A stretch of 59,315 nt of DNA from Thalassospira xianhensis MCCC 1A02616 (GCF_003326475.1 NZ_JPWA01000030.1:1-59315), one strand, 5' to 3'. Shown: positions 25,425-35,819, numbered from the stretch's first letter. Program-made: numbers and translations. The notes: generated from the letters alone by a model not told the origin.

Positions 25425-26588
25425 CTAACCGCCCGTCGGAACCAGTCGCCAAACGGCACTGGCATGGTCATCCGACACCAGTATCGATCCATCAATATAA
25501 TGCTTTACGTCAACCGGACGGCCAACAACCTCGCCGTTGCTGCGCAGGAAACCATCTAGGAATGGGTTGGTTGCCACAGGTTCACCATTGCGAAATTCCA
25601 CCCGGACAACCTTGTAACCATCCGGGATGGTCCGGTTCCATGATCCGTGCAACGCCACAAGCGCATCACCATCATCAAAGGTCAGCCCCAACGCGGCATT
25701 ATGCGCGTTAAAAGTAAAGGCCGGAAAGGTGACTTCAGCCGGTGGAGTTTCATTGGCAAACTGCGGGGATCGCGTATCGTTCCCAGCATACCACGGATAA
25801 CCATAAAACAGCCCTTCGGCGGTGGCATGGTTCAATTCTTCGCGCGGCACATCATCACCAAGATTATCCCCGCCATTGTCGGTGAACCACAAATCACCGG
25901 TATCGGGATGAAAGGTCAGCCCAACGGAATTACGGATGCCGCTGGCATAGATTTTCGGCGCCCCGCCACTTATCGGCATAGAAATGATCGTACCTTCAAG
26001 TCCGCTGACCTTGCAGATATTGCACGGTGCGCCAACGGCAATGAACAGACGGCTTTGATCCGGCGAAAGTGCAACATAACGCCAACCATGATGGCGCTTA
26101 TCCGGCAGGTTGGTAAACAGGATGCGCGGGCGTCCCAATGCTTTCCCATCAAAATTTGAAAGATCGTAGGATACAACCCGGTGCTGATCGGCAACAAACA
26201 ACGTTCCGGGCTTATAGGCAATGCCATTAGCCATCTTGAAGTCATCGGCAATCAGATTGACTTCCTCGCCCTTGCCATTCCCATCCGCATCGCGCACGAA
26301 ATAAAGATTGGGACCACGCGTCCCGACGAAAATGCCCTTCAGTTCCGGGGCAACAGCAATAGAACGCGCACTATTTACCGGGGCAAACAATTCAAGCCGA
26401 TAACCGCTTTCAGGTCGCAGAAGTGACATGGCTTTTTGCGTTTGCGCGGGCAGATCTTGTGCGATGACAGGGGCCGATATACCCACAATCGCAAGCACGC
26501 AGAACCCAAGCCAGAAACAGAAATGCCCGGCCCATCGGACCGTTAATGACGGTTGACGATAGCGAGCCGGGCAGTTTTGATTTTGCAT
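25425..26588 (-). CDS. PQQ-dependent sugar (sorbosone-type) dehydrogenase, periplasmic
   Basis: This 387-residue protein has a Sec signal (about residues 15-43, cleavage near VIAQD) and a six-bladed beta-propeller of the soluble glucose/sorbosone dehydrogenase family. Seen are NGIAYKPG, HHGWRY (the histidine corresponds to the catalytic base of soluble glucose dehydrogenase), a conserved CNIC segment, ASGIRNSVGLTFHPDTGDLW and the ENGGD-like TDNGGDNLGDD calcium region. It should oxidise an aldose or similar sugar in the periplasm with PQQ. Electron acceptor and substrate are unknown, and no PQQ synthesis genes are near. AAGGAGG lies 5 bases before the start. Confidence 0.87.
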   Translation of the reverse strand: MQNQNCPARYRQPSLTVRWAGHFCFWLGFCVLAIVGISAPVIAQDLPAQTQKAMSLLRPESGYRLELFAPVNSARSIAVAPELKGIFVGTRGPNLYFVRDADGNGKGEEVNLIADDFKMANGIAYKPGTLFVADQHRVVSYDLSNFDGKALGRPRILFTNLPDKRHHGWRYVALSPDQSRLFIAVGAPCNICKVSGLEGTIISMPISGGAPKIYASGIRNSVGLTFHPDTGDLWFTDNGGDNLGDDVPREELNHATAEGLFYGYPWYAGNDTRSPQFANETPPAEVTFPAFTFNAHNAALGLTFDDGDALVALHGSWNRTIPDGYKVVRVEFRNGEPVATNPFLDGFLRSNGEVVGRPVDVKHYIDGSILVSDDHASAVWRLVPTGG

Positions 26589-26649
26589 CGTGTCCTCCTT
26601 TTCGGTCCAACGGGCCTTGAGGAAGATACGATCAGATCTTCAAGACCGA

Positions 26650-27129
26650 TTAGCGAACGCGTTCGGATATCGGCGCGTTGACCGAAAGCTCCATGTCCCA
26701 CGGGAAATAAATCCAGGTATCCTGGGAAACTTCCGTCACAAAGCTGTCGACAATCTCGCGGCCAAGCGGCTTGGCATAGACGGTCGCGAAATGTGCCTTT
26801 GGCAGCTTTTCGCGTACAGCCTTCGCGGTTTTGCCGGTATCGACCAGATCATCAATGATCAGCATATCCGCACCATCGCCTTCAACGCCCTTAAGCCATT
26901 CAAGATCGCCACGCGTCTTGTCAGAGTAGCTGCGAATGCAAACAGTATCAATCAGCCGGATATCAAGTTCGCGTGCAATAATGGCAGCCGGAACCAGACC
27001 ACCACGGGTGATCGCGATAATGCCCTTATACGGACCTTTTTCCAGCAGACGCCACGCCAATGCACGTGCGTCGCGATGCATCTGTTCCCAGGAAACCGGG
27101 AAACCTTTGTTATAAGCAGCTTCGCTCAC
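26650..27129 (-). CDS. gpt: Xanthine(-guanine) phosphoribosyltransferase
   Basis: This purine salvage enzyme attaches PRPP ribose phosphate to xanthine or guanine. The PRPP-binding loop [12 protein letters not shown], the [19 protein letters not shown] segment and the [12 protein letters not shown] end match E. coli Gpt closely. GTG at 27129 is chosen (160 residues) because AGGAGAAAGCTT places an AGGAG site 8 bases upstream and family members start near here. A longer reading from 27183 would add 18 residues absent from the family. Confidence 0.93.
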   Translation of the reverse strand: MSEAAYNKGFPVSWEQMHRDARALAWRLLEKGPYKGIIAITRGGLVPAAIIARELDIRLIDTVCIRSYSDKTRGDLEWLKGVEGDGADMLIIDDLVDTGKTAKAVREKLPKAHFATVYAKPLGREIVDSFVTEVSQDTWIYFPWDMELSVNAPISERVR

Positions 27130-27339
27130 AAGCTTTCTCCTGCGCAAAAAACGGATCGCCTGCTGACTATCAGCCCCAATCATGGGAAAGACCGGACAGC
27201 GGTCGATATTCTTCGTAAATTTAAGGCGCTTTCCTACGCTGAGTCATCGTCAAAGACAAGGGCCGGGACTATTCCTGTTTAAAGAATTGATCAGACGATC
27301 ACCGGGTGTTGACCAAAATTTAGCTGTTAATCGGCTTAA

Positions 27340-28923
27340 CTATGCCGCAGCTCCCAGGCGCGCCTTAAGCAGATTGGCAAAATCAGCGCTCAGCTTTGCA
27401 ATCGGGACAGTCCAATCCCCTGCCGCGTCTTGCCTATAAATCCGCATCGTCGGATACCATGGACTGTCTGAGCGGTTTACCATCCAGCGCCAATCTGTCG
27501 TATAAAGTTGCAGCATCCAGACCGGCAAACCGAGCGCCCCGGCAAGATGGGCAGGCGCACTGTCAATCGTGATGACCAGATCCATCGCCTTCATCAAGGC
27601 GGCACTGTCACCAAAATCATGAATATGTTCACCCATGTCGGTAATCAGGGCATTGGCGCCAAGTTTGGCTATGTCACCTCGCCGCTCGTCGACCTGAAAA
27701 CTGTAAAAACTTGCCCCTTTCTGCGCCATAAGCGGCATCAGCATTTCAAGCGGACAGGATCGATCACGCGGGTTAAGCTTGCCTGCCCATATCAACCCAA
27801 CCTTAAGCACCGTCCCCGATGGCGGGCTTAATCGTGCCTGCTTGCCTTTCGGCGCACTCAAATAAGGTTCTGCAGACACACGATGCAATTCGGCCTCGCT
27901 GATTTTCATGACATGCGGCAGGCTAAGCAAAGGTACATGCAGATCGAAGGGCGGCAATTTCGCCCCCTTTTCAACAATCGTCCCGACACCGGCAATCGTG
28001 CTCATCACCGGGATCAATTCCGATCGGCATTCAAGAATGATATGCGCGGCCCTCTTCCCCACTAATGGGACAAAACGGGCAAACTGGATCATGTCGCCAA
28101 AGCCCTGCTCGGCACGTAATAGCAGTCTTTTGCCACGCAAATCGGCCTTTCCATCCCATTCCGGAACAGATTCAAGCGGGCGGATCGGATTATCGGCAAG
28201 CTTGCGGCGCGTTTCATATCCGGCCCAACCCGCTGCGTACTGCCCTGTTGCCAAAAGTGCCAGTGCCTTGTCCCAGTTTGCATCGACATAATCGGGATCA
28301 ATGGACAAGGCCGCATCAAAATATTTAATAGCCTGCTCGAACCGGTTGGTATCCCGATAAACCAGGCCGGCGTTGAACGGATGCGATTTGATTGACGCAT
28401 CAAGCTCCAGCGCCTTGTCATGAGCCGCCGCGGCCTCATCAAACCGCATCATCTCACGCAGACAGTTACCCATATTTGACCAAAGCCCCGCATTGCCAGG
28501 ACGCAGTTCCGCCGCCCTGCGATAGGCGACAAGTGCGGCATCAAGCCGTTTACTGCGCCGAAGCGCGACACCAAGGTTATTCCAGACATCGGGCTGATCG
28601 GCATTTTGTCTGAGAACCGCACCATAAAGCGAAATTGCCTCTTCAATCCTGCCAGACTGATGGGCATCAAGTGCACGGGCGAACATTTCCGATTTACCGG
28701 AGCGTGCGGCGATTGCGGGCGCCCCATGGGATTGATCCGACACTTTTTTGGCTGCGTTGCTTTTCGTCTGTGGCAATTCTGCAGTTTCAGGTCTGGGAAC
28801 GGTAAAGCCCGGCAAACTATCCACCGAAGCTTGTTGCGCAAGACTTTTTGCAGAACCACTGGCTATGGCTTTTTTGCCTTTTTTGACCGCACGCGGCTTG
28901 TTCATGGTTCTGGACTTCGCCAT
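27340..28923 (-). CDS. TPR-repeat protein with C-terminal glycosyltransferase-9-like domain
   Basis: This 527-residue protein opens with a lysine/alanine-rich low-complexity segment (about 1-75). At least four tetratricopeptide repeats follow (about 80-230; for example PDVWNNLGVALRRSKRLDAA and PGNAGLWSNMGNCLREMMRF). A C-terminal half resembles the heptosyltransferase fold: RAEQGFGDMIQFARFVPL near 270 and a nucleotide-sugar-binding DLVITIDSAPAHLAGALG near 455. Such proteins are often near flagellin or surface polysaccharide genes, but here the neighbour is a chemoreceptor gene. Donor and acceptor are unknown. Confidence 0.85.
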   Translation of the reverse strand: MAKSRTMNKPRAVKKGKKAIASGSAKSLAQQASVDSLPGFTVPRPETAELPQTKSNAAKKVSDQSHGAPAIAARSGKSEMFARALDAHQSGRIEEAISLYGAVLRQNADQPDVWNNLGVALRRSKRLDAALVAYRRAAELRPGNAGLWSNMGNCLREMMRFDEAAAAHDKALELDASIKSHPFNAGLVYRDTNRFEQAIKYFDAALSIDPDYVDANWDKALALLATGQYAAGWAGYETRRKLADNPIRPLESVPEWDGKADLRGKRLLLRAEQGFGDMIQFARFVPLVGKRAAHIILECRSELIPVMSTIAGVGTIVEKGAKLPPFDLHVPLLSLPHVMKISEAELHRVSAEPYLSAPKGKQARLSPPSGTVLKVGLIWAGKLNPRDRSCPLEMLMPLMAQKGASFYSFQVDERRGDIAKLGANALITDMGEHIHDFGDSAALMKAMDLVITIDSAPAHLAGALGLPVWMLQLYTTDWRWMVNRSDSPWYPTMRIYRQDAAGDWTVPIAKLSADFANLLKARLGAAA

Positions 28924-29423
28924 TCGGGTTCCCCGTCCCGTAAAACTGCAACCACCGGATCATACAATGTCAAAAAGACAGACGACCATTCCCATATGTA
29001 CTCGTCCATCGGACTGTTGTCATCGCCAGACGATTCGCGTCGCAAAAATAACCGAACATGCGAATAGAATTATTTTCTAAAAACAAGAACAATACCGGAT
29101 GATTTTATCGCATTTAGTGAGTTTTGGACAATTTCAAACAAGTCGATTTTAATTATTTCGGTTATGTCGCGCTTTGAAGTAGCTTTTTTACGAGGGACCG
29201 AAGAAAGGCGTAAAAATGCAATCCAATCCCTGTGGTGTTACACAGGGAACCAAAACAATAAATGACCGTCGGTTTGGCAAATTTCCGGAGCCATAATTCG
29301 GAACACCAAAAAGACGGCACCAACCTGTTCGACCAAGTTGCGACGCTTTGAAATGATCGCGGGTGATCGATCAGGTAACGAGGGAACAAATATCATCAGG
29401 CTTCAAAGGACGGGAGACCTTAA
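28924..29423. other. 500-base intergenic region between divergent TPR-GT and chemoreceptor genes
   Basis: No gene is supported. A 7-bp hairpin is seen at 29228-29247 (CCCTGTG and CACAGGG around GTGTTA). The stretch 29060-29160 is AT-rich and may hold promoters. GGGAG at 29412-29416 is the chemoreceptor ribosome site. Confidence 0.4.
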
Positions 29424-31082
29424 ATGGCCGAAACCAAACGATCCGGCGGCTCTGTCGGACGCAAAGTCATTCTGGTTGTGGTTGCATTGCTGATTGTCGG
29501 CTTTGGCGCAATGATGACGATCCAGACGGTTTCGCAACGCGATGCGATGATCGAAATCATGTATAATGAGTCGGTCGAAAAAACTGAAATGCTGTCGACC
29601 GCCGTGCAACCGGGCTTTATCGCCATGGACGGTAACTCGGTTGAAAAAGAATTTCGCAAAATCACCGACAAAGAAGGATCACAGCTGGCGTCGCTGGTGG
29701 CTGCCAATCCGGATGGCGAGCCGATTGCGACCTATCAATCCGAAAACCTTCCCGAACACGATCTGGCTGCACTTGCCGAACCCTATCTGGAACGGCTTGA
29801 AAACAAGGAAGTCGTCAGCTTCATATCGGGCGACGCCGTTATTGTTGCTGCGCCGATCACGAAATATTCCAAGCGTCGGGACGAAGATCAGTATCGTGGC
29901 ATGCTGCTAACGGCGTGGAGTCTAGAACGCGTTAATGCCGAGGTAAAGCAGGCTGTCATCATCCAGATGGCTCTTGCCGCTGCAATTCTTATCGTCCTGC
30001 TAGGCAGCACATGGTTTGTCCTGCGTAATCAGATCATTACGCCGCTTGTTAAAATCAATGGCGCCATGGCAGCCCTTGCGGATGGCAATCGTGACATTCA
30101 TATTCCGGGCGTTCATCGCACCGATGAAATCGGCCAGATGGCCGCCTCGGTCGAAGTTTTCAAGGAAAACGCAAACCGCGTTGCACAACTGGATCGCGAA
30201 CGTGAACAGGAACGCGAACGTGCCGAGGCCAAACGCCGTGAAGCCATGAACGGCTTGGCCGGACGTTTTGAACAAACCGTGATGGGTGTTGTCGACGGTG
30301 TATCCGGAGCATCAAGCGAAATGCAACAGGTCGCCCAGACCATGGTCGCCGCCGTCCACCAGAACGAAGCCGGTTCACAGGCTGTTGTGGCCGCCGTCGA
30401 ACAAGCCAATCACAGTGTCGAAACGGTGGCCAGTGCCGCCGAACAGCTTTCTGTTTCGATTCGTGACATCAGCGCGCGCGTGAATGACACATCGAATATC
30501 ACCGCCAATGCCAGCACCGAGGCCAACCGGGTCAACGAAATGGTTCAAGGGCTTGATGTTTCGGCACAGAAAGTTGGTGAAGTGGTCCAGATCATTCAGG
30601 CCATCGCCGAACAGACCAACCTTCTGGCACTGAACGCCACAATTGAGGCAGCACGCGCCGGTGATGCGGGCAAGGGCTTTGCCGTGGTCGCCAACGAGGT
30701 CAAAAACCTTGCCAATCAGACCGCACGTGCAACGGAGGATATTTCGGCCCAGATTTCAGGCATTCAGGGATCAACCCAGGAAGCTGTCGGTGCGATTGAC
30801 GGGATCACCAGCATTATCGCCAATCTGAACGAAATCGCGTCCGAGGTCGCAGCCGCAGTACAGGAACAGGGTAAGGCGACTTCCGAAATCTCGCACTCTG
30901 TCCAGCAGGCCGTGCAAAGCACACAGGAAGTCACCAGCCACATTCATGAAATGCAGTCTGCCGCCCGCCAGACCGGTGATGCTGCCCGACAGGTACTTGA
31001 TTCGTCTGAGAAACTCGGTGCGCAATCCGGAACGCTACGCAGTGAAGTCGGCAACTTCCTTGATGAAGTCCGCACCAGCTGA
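29424..31082 (+). CDS. Methyl-accepting chemotaxis protein
   Basis: This 552-residue receptor has a transmembrane helix (about 14-34), a periplasmic sensor of about 150 residues, a second helix (about 177-199) and HAMP (about 200-255). A charged coiled-coil ([15 protein letters not shown]) and the signalling domain follow. The hairpin tip is canonical: [19 protein letters not shown] and [13 protein letters not shown]. It should control a CheA kinase through CheW, neither of which is in the window. The sensor type is not recognised. A terminator follows. Confidence 0.95.
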   Translation: MAETKRSGGSVGRKVILVVVALLIVGFGAMMTIQTVSQRDAMIEIMYNESVEKTEMLSTAVQPGFIAMDGNSVEKEFRKITDKEGSQLASLVAANPDGEPIATYQSENLPEHDLAALAEPYLERLENKEVVSFISGDAVIVAAPITKYSKRRDEDQYRGMLLTAWSLERVNAEVKQAVIIQMALAAAILIVLLGSTWFVLRNQIITPLVKINGAMAALADGNRDIHIPGVHRTDEIGQMAASVEVFKENANRVAQLDREREQERERAEAKRREAMNGLAGRFEQTVMGVVDGVSGASSEMQQVAQTMVAAVHQNEAGSQAVVAAVEQANHSVETVASAAEQLSVSIRDISARVNDTSNITANASTEANRVNEMVQGLDVSAQKVGEVVQIIQAIAEQTNLLALNATIEAARAGDAGKGFAVVANEVKNLANQTARATEDISAQISGIQGSTQEAVGAIDGITSIIANLNEIASEVAAAVQEQGKATSEISHSVQQAVQSTQEVTSHIHEMQSAARQTGDAARQVLDSSEKLGAQSGTLRSEVGNFLDEVRTS

Positions 31083-31106
31083 TTGTTTGGCGCTACCAAC
31101 AGCAAA

Positions 31107-31144
31107 GAAAACGCCGCCCGATTCGACCGTGGCGGCGTTTTTGT
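31107..31144. terminator. Bidirectional terminator between chemoreceptor and GNAT genes
   Basis: AAAACGCCGCC and GGCGGCGTTTTT pair across a 12-base loop between convergent genes. Confidence 0.88.
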
Positions 31145-31166
31145 TAGAAACCGGTTTTAATCGGAT

Positions 31167-31595
31167 TTAACGTAATGGCGCTTGATCGTCAGACGCACCA
31201 TCCAGCCGCATCATGATCGTTTCATTCAGGTCTTCATATCCGTGCTGGCGATAAACCGGCTGCATATCAAGCGTCGCCAGCATCCATCGTTTGACCCGCG
31301 CAATATCGGGATGACCATGCAGGGTATCAAGCATCATGGATGCAATTCCGCGACGACGGTAATCGGGATCAACAAACACATCAGCGATGTAAGCAATTGC
31401 GATGAGGTCGGTCACGACCCGGGCAAAGCCAACTTGCCGTCCGTCGCAATAGGCACCAACCGGCACCGACATTTCAACCGAACGGTCAAACTCGCCACGC
31501 GACCTGCCCCGCGACCAATAAGAATTGGCAATGAAATCATAGCAATATCCAAGGTCAAGCCGACCACGGTCACAACTGATTTCAATTTCGCTCAT
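31167..31595 (-). CDS. GNAT family N-acetyltransferase
   Basis: This 142-residue single-domain acetyltransferase has the acetyl-CoA pyrophosphate loop VDPDYRRRGIASMMLD around residues 76-91, preceded by the IADVFV strand. It transfers an acetyl group from acetyl-CoA to an unknown amine. The GNAT gene begins 9 bases after the ubiB stop, so it is likely cotranscribed in a ubiE-ubiB-GNAT run. Confidence 0.85.
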   Translation of the reverse strand: MSEIEISCDRGRLDLGYCYDFIANSYWSRGRSRGEFDRSVEMSVPVGAYCDGRQVGFARVVTDLIAIAYIADVFVDPDYRRRGIASMMLDTLHGHPDIARVKRWMLATLDMQPVYRQHGYEDLNETIMMRLDGASDDQAPLR

Positions 31596-31604
31596 GGCCG
31601 ATCT

Positions 31605-33164
31605 CTATTTCACGAATAGGGCAACGGCCAGTGCTGCAATCGCCACCCAAAGCAATACTGATTGTTTCGAGATACCGCCGGAACTGCGTTGCCCGTTAGA
31701 CCGGCCCCGCATTGCGGCGACGGTATCGGGATGCAGACGCAATCCCTGATCGGTAAAGACGGCCGATGCCTGTTCGGCGGCCTCAAGAACACGGGGCAAC
31801 CGGCGCAACATCGTTCCGGCCTGTCGGGTGGCTTCCGCAATCTTTGCTTCCGGGCCAAGGTTTTCGCGCATCCATTCTTCGATCAGCGGACGCGACAATT
31901 CCCACATATTCTCGTTCGGACTCAGAATACGAGAAAGCCCCTCGGCAACGATCATGGTTTTCTGAAGCATCAAAAGCTGTGGCTGGGTTTCCATCCCGAA
32001 GGTTTCGGTAATCTGGAAAAGCTGCCCCAACAGACGGCCAACCGAAATATCCGCGAGCTCCTTGCCAAGGATCGGCTCCCCGATAGAACGACAAGCCTGC
32101 TGAAAGTTTTCAAGCGACTGGTTGCGAGGCACATATCCAGCTTCAAAATGAACCTCGGCGACACGTCGATAATCGCGCGTCAGGAAACCCAGAAGCATTT
32201 CTGCAAGGTAAAGCCGCGTCTGACGGTCAACACGTCCCATAATCCCGAAATCAACGATGCTGACCTTGCCAGTTTCGTCGACGAACAGGTTGCCCGGATG
32301 CATGTCGGCATGGAAGAAACCGTCACGGAAAACCTGTTGGAAAAATGCGCCGGCCGCCTTGGCCAGCAGGGAGGAGCGATCAACCCCCATCCGGTCCAGC
32401 GCCTCGACATTATCGATACGCACACCCTTGACCCGTTCCATAGTGATCACATGTTCGGCCGTCCGTTCCCAATCTATCTGCGGAACATAATAGGTCGGAT
32501 CAGCTTCGAAATTGTCGCGGAACTCGGATGCTGCCGATGCTTCAAACCGCAAATCCATTTCAAGATGCACGCTGTCTTCCAGCGTCTTGATGGTTTCAAC
32601 CGGTTTAAGACGGCGCAGACGCGGTTGCGTCAGTTCGACAATTTCCGATACCCAGTAAAACAGATCCAGATCACGCGCAAATCGGGCCTTGATATCCGGG
32701 CGCAGCACCTTGACCGCAACTTCACGCCCGTCAGATGTGGTTGCAAAATGCACCTGCGCGATAGATGCCGCCGCAACAGGCGTATCGTCAAACTCGGAAA
32801 ACAGGGCTTCAAATGGCCCATCAAGCTGTTCGGTAATGATCCGCTTGGCAATCATGGCCGAAAATGGTGGCAGGCGATCCTGCAAGCTTGATAAATCAGC
32901 CGCAACATCATCCCCGATCAGATCGGCACGCGTCGCCAGTGTCTGACCGAGCTTGATGAATGCAGGTCCCAATTCTTCAAGCGCACGGGCTAGCCGCTGC
33001 CCCGGCCGCAAATCTGATCGTTTCGAAAACGGTGCCGTCAGACGGGCAAGAAATGCCAGAACCTTACCACCCGGGACAAGGGCAAGCGGAAATAGCGCAT
33101 CGTGACGCGCCAAAGTCCGCGCCATTCCAAGCAGGCGAAAGCTGTTGCGAACGAACCGTATCAT
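31605..33164 (-). CDS. ubiB: Ubiquinone biosynthesis atypical kinase/ATPase UbiB
   Basis: This 519-residue member of the ABC1/ADCK family is needed for ubiquinone synthesis, probably using ATP to mobilise hydrophobic intermediates. Family hallmarks are all present: the KxGQ helix in FIKLGQTLATRADL, the alanine-rich loop AAASIAQVH, the catalytic HADMHPGN and metal-binding DFG. The C-terminus has one membrane helix (about 500-517). It starts 11 bases after ubiE, an arrangement typical of alphaproteobacteria. Confidence 0.95.
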   Translation of the reverse strand: MIRFVRNSFRLLGMARTLARHDALFPLALVPGGKVLAFLARLTAPFSKRSDLRPGQRLARALEELGPAFIKLGQTLATRADLIGDDVAADLSSLQDRLPPFSAMIAKRIITEQLDGPFEALFSEFDDTPVAAASIAQVHFATTSDGREVAVKVLRPDIKARFARDLDLFYWVSEIVELTQPRLRRLKPVETIKTLEDSVHLEMDLRFEASAASEFRDNFEADPTYYVPQIDWERTAEHVITMERVKGVRIDNVEALDRMGVDRSSLLAKAAGAFFQQVFRDGFFHADMHPGNLFVDETGKVSIVDFGIMGRVDRQTRLYLAEMLLGFLTRDYRRVAEVHFEAGYVPRNQSLENFQQACRSIGEPILGKELADISVGRLLGQLFQITETFGMETQPQLLMLQKTMIVAEGLSRILSPNENMWELSRPLIEEWMRENLGPEAKIAEATRQAGTMLRRLPRVLEAAEQASAVFTDQGLRLHPDTVAAMRGRSNGQRSSGGISKQSVLLWVAIAALAVALFVK

Positions 33165-33175
33165 TCAGTCGCCAC

Positions 33176-33949
33176 CTATATCCGCCAGCCGGAATGAATA
33201 GCGGCAATACCACCCGAAAGATTGCGATATTTCACCCGCTCGAACCCGGCATCACGGATCATGGACGCAAAGGTTTCCTGATCGGGGAACTGACGGATGC
33301 TTTCGGCCAAATACTGATATGCTTCGCGATTCCCCGCAATGAAGCGGCCGATTTCAGGCAGAAGTTTGAACGAGTATGTGTCGTAAAGTTTATCGAACCC
33401 CGGCACCACCACCTTGGAAAATTCAAGGCATTGGAACTTTCCGCCTGGTCGCAGCACACGATAGGCTTCGGACAGGGCTTCGATAATCCGCGTCACGTTC
33501 CGGATGCCAAAGGCAATGGTATAGGCGTCAACCGAATGATCGGGCAGCGGCAGTTTCTGCGCATCGCCAACAGTCCAGTTGATGTTTTTCAGCAACCCAT
33601 GATCCACCGCGCGATCACGACCGACATGCAGCATTTCATAGTTAATGTCGCACACCGTGACAGAGCCGCCGCCATTCTTCAGGAACCGGAATGCAATGTC
33701 CCCGGTGCCACCGGCAACGTCCAGCAGCTTCATGCCCGGACGCGGCTTCAGCTCGTTGATGAACGTATCTTTCCACAGGCGGTGAATACCGCCGCTCATC
33801 AGATCATTCATCAAGTCATATTTGGACGCGACAGTATCGAAAACCTCGCGCACCATCGATGCCTTCTGGCTTTCGGGGACGTCCCGGAAACCAAAATGGG
33901 TTGTCTTTTCGCCGTTTTCGCCCCCGGCTGGGCCTGTGTGCTTGCTCAT
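33176..33949 (-). CDS. ubiE: Demethylmenaquinone/2-methoxy-6-polyprenyl-1,4-benzoquinol methyltransferase
   Basis: This 257-residue SAM-dependent C-methyltransferase of ubiquinone (and menaquinone) synthesis has the SAM-binding [16 protein letters not shown], the signature [18 protein letters not shown] and the [12 protein letters not shown] motif. ATG at 33949 is preferred over a start at 34009, which adds an untypical cysteine-rich prefix. The ribosome site is weak. It heads the ubiE-ubiB-GNAT run and is divergent from trpF. Confidence 0.95.
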   Translation of the reverse strand: MSKHTGPAGGENGEKTTHFGFRDVPESQKASMVREVFDTVASKYDLMNDLMSGGIHRLWKDTFINELKPRPGMKLLDVAGGTGDIAFRFLKNGGGSVTVCDINYEMLHVGRDRAVDHGLLKNINWTVGDAQKLPLPDHSVDAYTIAFGIRNVTRIIEALSEAYRVLRPGGKFQCLEFSKVVVPGFDKLYDTYSFKLLPEIGRFIAGNREAYQYLAESIRQFPDQETFASMIRDAGFERVKYRNLSGGIAAIHSGWRI

Positions 33950-34093
33950 GGCCGGGAAAATAGCGCAGCAACCGCCATCTCGCCAGTGGAAAGCCACGTT
34001 AAATCGCAAATATCCTGTTGGTCGTGATCACTTTCTGCTAGGACCAAATGACTTGGACGGAAGTTTGAATTGGCTACAAGACAGGACCCCACG

Positions 34094-34738
34094 ATGAGCT
34101 GCATGGTCAAAATCTGTGGAATCAATAGCGAAGACGCCGCGATGGCCGCAATGAGTGCCGGGGCGGATGCCTTGGGTTATGTCTTTTTCCCCCCAAGCCC
34201 GCGGCACATATCGCTTAACGGTGCCACCACCCTGACCGAGCGTGTGCCTGACAGCATCCTTAAAGTCGGGCTGTTTGTTGAAGCCGGTGACGAGGCCCTT
34301 GAAAACGCGATCAAGGCCGGCCGCCTTGACATGATCCAGATGCATGGCAAGGAAAGCCCGGAACGGGTTGCAGAAGTAAAAGAAAAATTCGGTCTGCGCG
34401 TCATGAAGGCCGTTTCGGTCAGCACGTCCGATGACATTGATGCCGCTGCGGCAAACTTCGATGGCGTCGCCGATTTTCTGCTTTTCGATGCCAAACCGCC
34501 CAAAGAAAGCATTCTTCCCGGCGGCAACGCCGTCAGCTTTGACTGGACACTTCTTACCGGGCGCAGCTTCAAAAGCAATTGGATGCTGGCCGGTGGACTT
34601 GATCCCGACAATGTCACCGATGCGGTGCGTATTTCCGGTGCCCCGTGGGTCGATGTATCGTCTGGTGTTGAAAAAACCAAAGGCGTGAAAGACGCGCGCA
34701 GAATTGCCGATTTCATTCGCGCGGCAAAGGGTTACTAG
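34094..34738 (+). CDS. trpF: Phosphoribosylanthranilate isomerase
   Basis: This 214-residue TIM-barrel enzyme makes CdRP from phosphoribosylanthranilate in tryptophan synthesis. The catalytic cysteine in VKICGI near the start and the aspartate in LLFDAKPP are present, as is the phosphate-binding LAGGLDPDNV. ATG at 34094 follows AGGA by 7 bases; TTG at 34070 is less likely. trpF often precedes trpB and trpA, but here a potassium channel gene follows. trpE(G) is 1.3 kb downstream with its own leader. Confidence 0.95.
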   Translation: MSCMVKICGINSEDAAMAAMSAGADALGYVFFPPSPRHISLNGATTLTERVPDSILKVGLFVEAGDEALENAIKAGRLDMIQMHGKESPERVAEVKEKFGLRVMKAVSVSTSDDIDAAAANFDGVADFLLFDAKPPKESILPGGNAVSFDWTLLTGRSFKSNWMLAGGLDPDNVTDAVRISGAPWVDVSSGVEKTKGVKDARRIADFIRAAKGY

Positions 34739-34847
34739 CACCCTGCGGCTTCACATAAGCATCTTCTTTAACCATTTCTGAAGCGATGTCAGCAATCATT
34801 CGATGATTGCGGGCGGTTTGTGGTGCCCCGTTAAAGTATGGGGTCAA

Positions 34848-35819
34848 ATGGAAAGAACGCTTCGATCAAAGGTTCAGAATTTGCTGTATGGGGCGGACCG
34901 CCAATCACGGCTGTCATTGACCGTGCATCTGATCCTTGCATCCCTGATCGTGATCAATGTTATCTGTGTCATTCTCGACACCGTTCATGAACTGGCTGAA
35001 CAGTTTTTTGTCCTTTTTCTGGTCATCGAACTGGTCTGCACCACCATTTTCACCATCGAATACGGCTTGCGTGTCTGGTCCGCACCCGACAACCCGGAAT
35101 TTTCCGGAAAATGGGGCCGTTTACGCTATATGCTGCGACCGATGGCAATGGTTGATCTGATCGCAATCCTGCCGGTCTTCTTGCTATTTTTCACGTCGAT
35201 TGATCTCCGGTTCATCCGCATTGTCCGCCTGCTTAGGCTTTTGAAGTTCACCCGCTATTCCACCGGGCTTGAACTGATGCTGATGGTGTTTCGTCAGCAG
35301 ATGGGTATCTTTGGCGCCGCAAGCGCGGCTTTGGCCTGTATGCTGGTTTTCAGTGCAGGTGCCATTTATCTTGCAGAACACGAAGCCCAACCTGACGCAT
35401 TTGGCAACCTGCCCGGTGCCCTTTATTGGAGCGTTATCACCCTTGCCACCGTCGGTTACGGGGATGTCGTACCGATCACAGCGCTGGGCAAAGTCATCGC
35501 AAGTCTGATTTCACTGACGGGTATCGGCATCGTCGCAGTGCCCGCCGGTATTCTGGCATCTGCCTTTTCCAGTGAACTGCGCCGCCGCGAAGATGCTTAT
35601 CGCCAACAAGCCACCCATCAGCTTTCGGGAAAACGCCTGACCGAGGCCGTGCGAAAAAGGCTACGATCTCATCAGGATGAACTTGGCATCAGCGATGAAC
35701 AGGCCCAGTCCATCATCGACGACGTCCGCGACATTCATCACAATCACGAAGACGATCTTCTGTCCTGTCCACATTGCCATAAACCGCTGCGTTTCGAGGT
35801 TTCGGAACCGGGCGAATAA
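34848..35819 (+). CDS. Voltage-gated-type potassium channel with C-terminal CxxC motif
   Basis: This 323-residue protein has six membrane helices. S4 carries regularly spaced arginines (RFIRIVRLLRLLKFTR, near residue 125), and the pore has the K+ filter TVGYGD near residue 202. It belongs to the Kv/KvAP-like superfamily of bacterial voltage-gated channels. The cytoplasmic tail of about 85 residues ends with CPHCHKPLRFEV, a CxxC motif resembling half of a zinc ribbon. Four such tails in the tetramer could bind metal or respond to redox; this is inference. ATG at 34848 is preferred to the reading from 34803. Confidence 0.9.
   Translation: MERTLRSKVQNLLYGADRQSRLSLTVHLILASLIVINVICVILDTVHELAEQFFVLFLVIELVCTTIFTIEYGLRVWSAPDNPEFSGKWGRLRYMLRPMAMVDLIAILPVFLLFFTSIDLRFIRIVRLLRLLKFTRYSTGLELMLMVFRQQMGIFGAASAALACMLVFSAGAIYLAEHEAQPDAFGNLPGALYWSVITLATVGYGDVVPITALGKVIASLISLTGIGIVAVPAGILASAFSSELRRREDAYRQQATHQLSGKRLTEAVRKRLRSHQDELGISDEQAQSIIDDVRDIHHNHEDDLLSCPHCHKPLRFEVSEPGE

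Noticed and set aside
31662..32891. 409-residue open frame on the plus strand
   Set aside because: It lies wholly opposite ubiB, whose kinase motifs are complete; the frame has no recognisable domain and is a shadow of the coding strand.
32960..34027. 355-residue open frame on the plus strand
   Set aside because: It is opposite ubiE, which has all methyltransferase motifs. No ribosome site or domain supports the antisense frame.
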